A DNA stretch of 64,000 nucleotides from Zingiber officinale (taxonomy: Eukaryota > Streptophyta > Magnoliopsida > Zingiberales > Zingiberaceae). Under the pieces are notes generated by a model. It saw only the letters and a program-made list of their open reading frames with translations, ran no database searches and was not told the DNA's origin. The translations under genes were made by a program, and so were the position numbers. Positions 57,280 to 64,000 of the stretch are shown here, piece by piece (position 1 is the stretch's first letter; each line of letters starts with the position of its first letter). The stretch covers positions 83,804,281 through 83,868,280 of the forward strand of contig NC_055999.1 in NCBI RefSeq assembly GCF_018446385.1, read 5' to 3'.

Positions 57280-57655
57280 GCGGGTCATTCAGTATACATT
57301 CTCCAATGCATACCCATGTGTCAACTTGATATCTCTATATCCATGACTTGTGAGATCAAGTCATCGAGTTGACCTACATGCTAGTCTCATCGCATTAACA
57401 TTGTCCCTGAATGTTAATACTTGACTAGGAATGATTAAGAGTAGTGTTCTCTATATCATCTCACTATCAATTCAACCAATCGATTGATATAGATAAGAAC
57501 CTTCTACTCAATGATGCTATTATACTTAGTTATTTGGCACCAATACAAGTAAGTATAATAATCATAAAGAAATTCCTTTATAAATATATAGGAATATGAT
57601 ACATCGAGTCCATACAACAATCATCATATGATTGGTTCTAGGGCTCTAACTAACA
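57280..57655 (-). repeat. First part of the A2 5' LTR, inverted
   Basis: On the minus strand it starts TGTTAGTTAG at 57655 and ends GAATGACCCGC, equivalent to A1 1374-1746. It shares with the A2 3' LTR (63912-64000) variants not in A1, such as GATTGTTGTATGG, GACTCGATG and TTTATAAAGG. The five bases before it on that strand, CCGTG, are the predicted A2 target site. Confidence 0.9.
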
Positions 57656-57860
57656 CACGGAAGTTTCCCATCATCCACTAGGGTAAATCGAAAAGTACTT
57701 GCGGTGGACAGTTCAGAAGCCCAGCATCCCTTACTTGCGAATCCCATTGGGAGGAAAAATCTTTGTAAATACGCCTTAGTTGAGAATCGAACCGTGGGTG
57801 CTTAGAAGACAACTGAGCACCCTTACCGCTGCACCATAGCCTCTGAGGCTTGATCAGTAC
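57656..57860 (-). mobile_element. tRNA-derived SINE
   Basis: On the minus strand the head CAGAGGCTATGGTGCAGCGG matches the A-box region of Au-like plant SINEs. About 35 bp later GGTTCGATTCTCA is a B box (57793-57781). The body continues toward the A2 LTR, which cuts it at 57655. Pol III internal promoters of this kind drive SINE transcription. It is not a functional tRNA gene: no acceptor stem or anticodon arm pairs properly. Confidence 0.72.
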
Positions 57861-57934
57861 AATAGTAAACAAAGGGGAGGGGAAAAATAAAACATATGTA
57901 GGTGGCTCAGGGAGGTATCCACGTATAGCCTATC
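57861..57934. other. Host flank right of C, inverted
   Basis: Short unique sequence between the SINE and the C LTR. It ends CTATC (57930-57934), the target-site partner of GATAG at 25519-25523. Confidence 0.7.
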
Positions 57935-58551
57935 TGATGTGCGTAGTTTACATACGCATTTATGCATATATTATCGCATAATCACATATTTATCTCAAGT
58001 ATATTATATGTATTTGCTCTTCCTTTCATCATTATTTCAGCATTATTACTCTTTTGGTTCGGAGATCTGCTCATGTGTAATTTGTTATGATAGGAACGCT
58101 ATTTGGGTGAAAACATAGAGGAAACACACTAAAGGATAGCTTGTGGAGAAAAGAGCAGAGTAGGGGCATGTCTATGGGCACGACCATGCTACTTCACCCA
58201 TTTGCAACAAGAACCTGGCTATGCCCCTAGGCATGGCCATGCGGCAGAACCAGCAAGCAACCCCACTCAGGCCATGTGGATTCGCACGGTCGTGTGAGGG
58301 AACCAGAGCTCAACTTGACTATGGTCATGCGACCCTTCTAGAGACCAAGTACACTAGGTCGTGTGAATTCCATATGACCGTGCACCAGTTTCAGCAACCA
58401 ATAGGCTTTAGCCGTGCCAAAGAGGCATGATCATGGCACGACCCGTGGCAAGGGCTATGCTAGCCTATAAATGGGGGTTGCTCCTCCATTTGAAGGGAGG
58501 AAGTTTTTCTCCCTTTGGAGAAGACGATCTAAGCTCAGATCTAGTGTCTCG
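57935..58551 (+). repeat. 5' LTR of C, outer part, inverted
   Basis: Starts TGATGTGCGTAGTTTAC, the 5' end of the C LTR, and aligns with the reverse complement of 27503-26892. It stops at 58551 at exactly the base where the middle part (to 45714) stops, allowing for the 5-bp duplication CGAGA/CAAGA. Confidence 0.88.
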
Positions 58552-59829
58552 TGTTGGATCGAAAGCGCTAGAGGGGGGAGGGGTGGGAGAATAGCACTTG
58601 TGGCTTTCACTTTCATTTCGAAAGACTATGAGTAAAACACAATGGAAAATTAAATAACAATTGAAAACACAGACACCAAGATTTACTTGGTTCGGAGCCT
58701 GTGGCGATTCCTACTCCAAGGCCCACGCTCGTTGAGCGTTTACTTTGGGTAATCACTATAAGCTCAGAAATTTACAACTTGAAATATAAATTAAAGTAGT
58801 AATAAAATTATACCGACAACAGAAAATTCAGCTTTGTCATCGGTGTCTTGTCACAGCTTTGTCGGATCGTCCTTTGAGTAACACACGGAAGAATGGTTGC
58901 ACGTTTGTTGTTGTTCTTAGCTGCTGCTTCGAGACCTGCTTATAAAGCCTGTGGAGGGTGCCTCCAATACCATGGAGGGTGCCCTCAGCCCCGCCAAAAA
59001 TGCAGCGCCGATAAGCCTTGACTACTTCATGACTTATCCGCTTGAGGGCACCTCCAACCGAATGGAGGGCACCCTCGCACCAGTGTTTAGGGCGCCCTCA
59101 AGCTCCATGAGGGCGCCCTCACGCCTTGTTGTGAGGTTGCTTCTCCAGGTCATCCGAGACACCTCCAAGCTCCATGGAGGGCGCCTCAGGTACTATTCAT
59201 CCGAGGCAAACACGTCCAATTCGCTTCCTGTAAAATATGTTAGTCCAAGAAACTAATCATACCCTGTAAAACAAAGTTAACACAATATAAACATGATAAA
59301 TAACATATTTGACAATCTTCGAACTATCTAGTTCTCACTTTGGATTTTCGTCCGGAAACCCTAGGTCGAACCGATGCCTACTGTTCCCTCACCGGGGAAC
59401 GCATCCTCACCTACTCCACTCAGGAGAGTATACATGTTGCCAGACCGATCCTCCAGACCGACTGAATTTTTGCTCAGCGCCCGAGGCTCCAGGACTTTCT
59501 GCTGGACGTTCACTCCACGACTCGAATAGTCTTTCACCTGGTTCACGACACAAGGACTTTCCACCTAGGGTTATCACCCCCTATGACTTTTTCCTGAAGC
59601 CCTCAACCCGCCAAGACTTTCCGCCTAGGGTTACCACCTCCTAATATCTAGGGTTACCACCCCCTAGGGTTTTCTACCTGCCTAACCGCAGCTAAGACTT
59701 TTGCCTAAGTACACTTAGGACTTTCCTGCAAATTCATTCAACCTTGTTAGATAACAAGACAACCTAACTTTGAATCCTTTGACATAATCAAAACACAGGT
59801 TCGATCGTCGGATTCTTCCCGCACCAACA
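58552..59829 (-). repeat. 3' LTR of D, inverted
   Basis: On the minus strand it runs from TGTTGGTGCGGGAAG (59829) to GATCCAACA (58552), the partner of 45715-47016. Confidence 0.92.
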
Positions 59830-60320
59830 ATCTCTCCCTTTTGATTATGGCAACATGGTTCAAGGTTAAGTAAAACATAACAATAAATAAAGGAGCATAA
59901 ACACTATAAATCCCTTATGCTCCCCCTTTCACAAAGATTATGTTTAAATTCGTTTGAATTCTTAACTTTGACTTTTCTCTCCCCCTTTGACATAAATCAA
60001 AAATAATATTAAGTAGAGAGAAAGTTTGTAAAACTATACTCCGTTTAACTTTTAAGCTCCCCCTGAAAGGTAGCACTTAAAAAAAAACTTAGCTAAGCTT
60101 AGCTTTGAAAATAATTACTTTGAAAAACACTTAACTAAATTTAGTTTTGGAAATGACTATTTTGAAAAACACTTTAGCCAAATTAATTTCCAAAATTGGC
60201 TTCCAGGTTAAACATGGCGAGGCACAAGACCTTCTTGGATATGCGAGCAACCACCACTTCCTAGACAAAGCCTTTTAAGGAAAGCTAATATTTAATTTCC
60301 TTATATAACTCTAGGTTTAA
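59830..60320 (-). other. 3' internal end of D, inverted
   Basis: On the minus strand it ends with AATCAAAAGGGAGAGATTG, the polypurine tract, directly before the LTR. Further in are AAAGGGGGAGA and GGGGGAGCTTAAAAG runs. The inner end (60250-60320) resembles D 49010-49090. No coding region. Confidence 0.8.
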
Positions 60321-62340
60321 CCAAAAAGAATAATCGAATCACAAATTCGAAAAACAAAGAAAAACACAAACACGAATTACTAATTCGAAAAACTAGATCT
60401 AATGCCTCTTGTGTTTGGAATTCTAACAAAGAAAAATAATTAGCATGATGCGGAAGAAAATTACTAGTTATATCTTTTCTTTGCAAGCTAATGGCCTCAA
60501 GATCTTGTGCCGTATTCCTTGCCTCACCTTGGACGTCGTGGGGGCGACAATCCTCTAAGATGAACATCACCCAAAAGACTTCTTCCTCCTCCTCTAGAAT
60601 TCGGCCACCAACACCACCAAGGAGCAAAAGAGAGCAAAGGGAAAAGAGAGGGAGAGAGAGGGGCCAACCACTTGAGGATCACCAAGCAAGAGAATAAGAA
60701 TTATGTTCTCATGAGGCCTCCTCACCCCTTCTTTTATATTACTTGCCCAAGGCAAATAAGGGAAGAATTTTTACAAAAATTAAAATCTTCCTCTAGTTTT
60801 TCCTTTTCCCTTTTTATTTTTTATTTTCTTTCCTCTTGATTGAATCAATCACCAAATCAAAGGTTGATTGGATGATGATTTGAAGGAATAATAATTTTTT
60901 TTTATAAAATTTTACAAGAAGAAATCCTCTTATAAAATTTTACAAGCTCTCTTTCCTAAAGTGGATGTTAAAAAGGAAAGTTTTAAAAATTAAAACCATG
61001 TTTTAAAATTTAAAACTTCTCTTCTAAAAATTTCCATTTTTAACATGCTTACAAAAATAGAAAATTTTAATTTTAAAACTTCTCTTCCTTTTTTCTAAAA
61101 CCATGAAGATGGTTAAAAAAGGAAAGTTTTAAAATTTTTAAAACTCTCTATTAAACCATGTGACCTAATTCAAATAAGGAAAGTTTTTTAAATTAAAATC
61201 TCTTTTTTAAAACTTGTAGTTTTCTACAAAGAGAAGATTTTAAAAATTCAAAACACCCCTCCAATTTGAATTAATCATGGCCGACCCCTACTTGCTTGGT
61301 CACCAAGCAATAGGGCCGACCCCCATAGAGGAGGATGTGGCCGGCCATTGCTTGGTCACCAAGCATTTGACCGGCCCCCTTCTTGGACACCAAGATGGGC
61401 TTATATTTGGATGGACTTAAGGCTTTAATGAGGCTACGACAGGGACCTAGAGGAGAAATTAGTTTTGGTCTTCCGATGAGCTTGAGTATCCCGTGTTCGC
61501 CCCGAACACACAACTCAAGTTCATCAACAATAACTAATTCCACTAGAGAGTTATTGTTGCACTACCACACCAATCCCAAATTACATTTATGGGCTCCTTC
61601 TTATTATTAGTCTGTTAGTCTCCCTGTGTTTAAGATAACGAATGTCCACTAATTAAGTAAGTTACTGACAACTCACTTAATTAATATCTAAGTCCAAGAG
61701 TAGTACCACTCAACCTCATTGTCATGTCAGACTAAGTCTACCTGCAGGGTTTACCATGACAATCCTTATGAGCTCCTCTTGGGGACATTCTCAACCTAGA
61801 TTACTAGGACACAGTTTCCTTCTATAATCAACAACACACACTATAAGTAATATCATTTCCCAACTTATCTGGCCTATTGATTTATCAAACTAAATCTCAC
61901 CCTTTGATAAGTTAAAGAAATAGATACTAAATATATATGCTTGTTATTATATTAGGATTAAGAGTATAAACTTCCATAATAACTAAGGTCTAGTTCTTTT
62001 ATTAAGTTAGTATAAAAAGAACTTACCTAAAATGATCCTACTCAATACACTTAGAGTGTACTAGTGTATTTTATTAGTCAAGATAAACTAATACTTAATT
62101 ACATTACGACTTTACCAATGGTTTGTTCATTTTCATCTTAGTCGTGAGCAACTGTTTATAATTTATAAAGAGCTGATAACATGATCTTCTGTGTGTGACA
62201 CCACACACCATGTTTTATATTTTATAAATTAATTGAACAACTATATTTAACAAATAAATATAGACATTTGACCAATGTGATTCTTTTTATTTCAAAAATA
62301 AATGTTTACAAAAGCTAGGCTTTTAGTATACACTCTAACA
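60321..62340. mobile_element. LTR-like element E, right piece
   Basis: From CCAAAAAGAATAATCG to ACACTCTAACA at 62340, followed by the second GAAGC. On the minus strand a leader-like purine region (60560-60680) and a GGTCGGCC/GGCCGGCC-rich stretch (61280-61400) are present, suggesting a minus-strand LTR orientation. No gag or pol motif was found; the frames here are short and unrelated to known domains. Confidence 0.7.
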
Positions 62341-63911
62341 GAAGCTGTGATGAGACCAGATTCTGAGTCATGGCTAGAGGCCATGAGATCCGAGATGAAA
62401 TCCATGTACCAACCAAATATGGACTTTGGTTGATCCACCTGAAGGCGTCAAATCCATTGGGTGTAAGTGGGTCTTTAAGAGAAAGACTGATATGGATGGA
62501 CTTATCACCTATAAGGGTCGCTTGGTAGCTAAAGGTTTCATGCAAATTCATGGTATTGACGATGATGAAACCTTTCTCCAGTAGCGATGTTTAAGTCCAT
62601 TCGGATTATGCTTGCTATTGCAGCATACCACGATTATGAGATCTGGCAGATGGATGTCAAAACCGTGTTTCTGAATGGAAACTTGCTCGAGGATGTGTAC
62701 ATGACACAACCTGAGGGTTTTATAGATTCACAGCATACTAGCAGAGTATGCAAGCTGCATAAGTCCATATATGGACTAAAGCAAGCTTCTCGGACATGGA
62801 ATCTTCGATTCGATGATGCGATCAAATAGTTTGTTTTCATTAAGAATGAAGATGAACCCTGTGTCTACAAGAAGGTTGTTGGGAACACAGTTGTCTTCCT
62901 TGTATTGTATGTGGATGACATACTACTCATTGGAAATGACATCCCTTTGCTGCAGTCTGTAAAGACTTGGCTAGGGAATTGTTTCTCAATGAAGGACTTA
63001 GGTGAAGCAGCCTGTATTTTAGGCATAAAGATTTATAGAGATAGATCTAAGAGATTGCTTGGCCTAAGTCAAAATACATATATTGACATGGTATTACTAC
63101 GGTTTGCCATGTAGAATTCCAAGAAAGGATTTCTGCCGATGTCACATGGTGTGAGTCTTTCAAAGACTCAAAGTCCCTCTTCTAGAGAGGAGAGAGACCG
63201 CATGGATAAGATCCCTTATGCCTCAGCCATAGGATCTATCATATACGCCATGCTATGTACTCATCCTGATGTTTCGTATGCTTTGAGCATGACGAGCAGA
63301 TACCAGTTAGATCCAGGTGAGCGTTACTAGATAGCGGTCAAGAATATTCTTAAGTACTTAAGAAGGACTAAAGAATATTTCTTGATATTTGGAGGCGATG
63401 GCGAGCTAGCTGTAAAGGGTTATAGTGATGCCAGCTTCCAAACTGACCAGGATGATTATAGATCACAGTCTGGGTTCATGTTTTGTTTGAATAGTGGTGT
63501 TGTGAGCTGGAAGAGTTTGAAGCAGGACATAGTTGCTGATTCTACAACAGAGGTCGAATATATTGCTGCATCAGAAGTAGCAAAGGAGGCAGTTTGAATC
63601 CGCAAGTTCATTACTGAGCTTGGGGTGATTCCTAGCATAACCGATCCTATAGAGCTCTATTATGACAACAATGGAGCAATTGAACAGGCTAAGGAACCTC
63701 GCTCACACCAGCGGACCAAACACATACTACGACACTTCCATCTCATTCGAGAGATCATCGATAGAGGAGATGTGAAGATTTGCAGAGTACCCACAGAGGC
63801 TAACGTCGTTGATCTCTTGACCAAGGCTTTGGCACAGAGAAAGGATGATGGTCACACTAGGTCATTGGGCCTTAGAGCCTACACTGATTGGTACTAGTGC
63901 TAGTGGGAGAT
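62341..63911 (+). pseudogene. A2 pol, right part: RT and RNase H
   Basis: Resumes in RT (WLEAMRSEM), with a 1-2 base loss near 62409 (YTNQVW region) and another near 62577 (ETFS region). MFKSIRIMLAIAAYHDYEI, QMDVKTVFLNGNLLEDVYM and IYGLKQASRTWNLRFDDAIK follow. A TAG here (62827-62829) is shared with A1. YVDD is intact at 62908-62919. RNase H follows (KGYSDASFQTDQDDYRSQSG, WKSLKQDIVADSTTEVEY) with a stop at 63596, and pol ends DWY at 63897. The polypurine tract is at 63901-63911. Confidence 0.92.
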
Positions 63912-64000
63912 TGTTAGTTAGAGCCCTAGAGCCAATCATATGATGATTGTTGTATGGACTCGATGTATCATATTCCTATATATTTATAAAGGCATTTCTT
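63912..64000 (+). repeat. 3' LTR of A2, first 89 bp
   Basis: Begins TGTTAGTTAGAG and runs off the window. It differs from the inverted piece at 57655-57567 at only about two positions, and from A1 at more. Confidence 0.92.

Larger units (their letters stand above)
57280..60320 (-). other. Displaced, inverted block (parts of A2, SINE, C and D)
   Basis: In order on the plus strand: first part of the A2 LTR (57280-57655, minus sense), host DNA with a SINE (57656-57934), outer part of the C 5' LTR (57935-58551), D 3' LTR (58552-59829) and D 3' internal end (59830-60320), all flipped relative to their partners. Reverse-complemented and placed between about 51811 and 51812 it repairs A2, D and C together. 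See findings for the tests. Confidence 0.82.

Noticed and set aside
57781-57847. Possible tRNA gene on the minus strand (A and B boxes)
   Set aside because: Boxes are present, but stems do not pair and the sequence runs on into a SINE body; called as a SINE head.
59309-59644. 111-codon frame in the inverted D LTR
   Set aside because: Inside an LTR hairpin-repeat region, mirrored by a frame in the other copy; no domain.
60301-60697. Short frames on both strands with SSSSSRI or Glu-rich runs
   Set aside because: Low-complexity CTC/GAG-rich sequence in element E; no support for coding.
57145-62340. Reading 57145-62340 as one large autonomous retrotransposon with TSD GAAGC
   Set aside because: Only the outer ~130 bp and ~2.0 kb belong together; the middle is made of A2, SINE, C and D pieces whose boundaries match partners elsewhere in the window.

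Overview
This window is plant nuclear repeat DNA. Nearly all of it is made of nested LTR retrotransposons of the Ty1/copia and Ty3/gypsy types, with a few MITEs, a CACTA terminus and one tRNA-derived SINE. The tRNA-Met and tRNA-Asp type primer sites, the chromodomain integrases, the Athila-like proteins and the long LTRs all point to a flowering plant. A large monocot genome (ginger-family-like) is a guess only. No intact host gene, rRNA gene or tRNA gene was found. Almost every reading frame is a broken retroelement gene or a shadow frame.

Layout, left to right. 1-1373: minus-strand gypsy gag remnant (G0). 1374-8426: copia element A1 (plus), with its 3' LTR cut at 8426. 8427-17788: gypsy chromovirus G1 (minus), nearly full length. 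17789-18127: a second partial copy of the G1 3' internal end sharing the same LTR, fused at 18127/18128 to the leader and LTR of a different gypsy, G2 (18128-21003, minus). 21004-21840: non-TE island with a cysteine-rich 33-bp repeat. 21841-24687: copia-type gag-only element F1. 24688-24875: CACTA end. 24876-25523: island. 25524 onward: a large Athila-like gypsy, C (minus), with gag, protease and an Athila ORF1-like gene but no reverse transcriptase or integrase. C carries a MITE (26432-26830) and a solo LTR, F2 (29499-30418). Its 5' LTR is split by a full-length gypsy, G3 (34541-44945, TSD CTAGG), and by a gag-only copia-type element, D (from 45715). 51812-64000: a second copy of the A family (A2), split in its RT region by LTR-like element E (TSD GAAGC).

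The main result is structural. The block at about 57280-60320 is out of place and inverted. Reverse-complemented and placed before 51812, it supplies the 5' boundary of C with a matching TSD (GATAG at 25519-25523 and 57930-57934). It also supplies the 3' LTR of D with a near-matching TSD (CAAGA/CGAGA), and the first ~375 bp of the A2 LTR, which is missing at 51812 and carries A2-specific variants. These agreements imply that a ~3-kb piece was cut out, flipped and inserted inside E, or that the assembly contains such an error.

Inferred relative order: C entered the host locus; G3 and D then entered the C LTR and A2 entered next to the SINE; E entered A2; the block was rearranged last. The retroelement genes act in the usual cycle (gag particle, protease, RT/RNase H copying from a tRNA primer, integrase insertion). 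F1, D, C and G3 lack essential pol parts and must have been copied by enzymes supplied by other elements.
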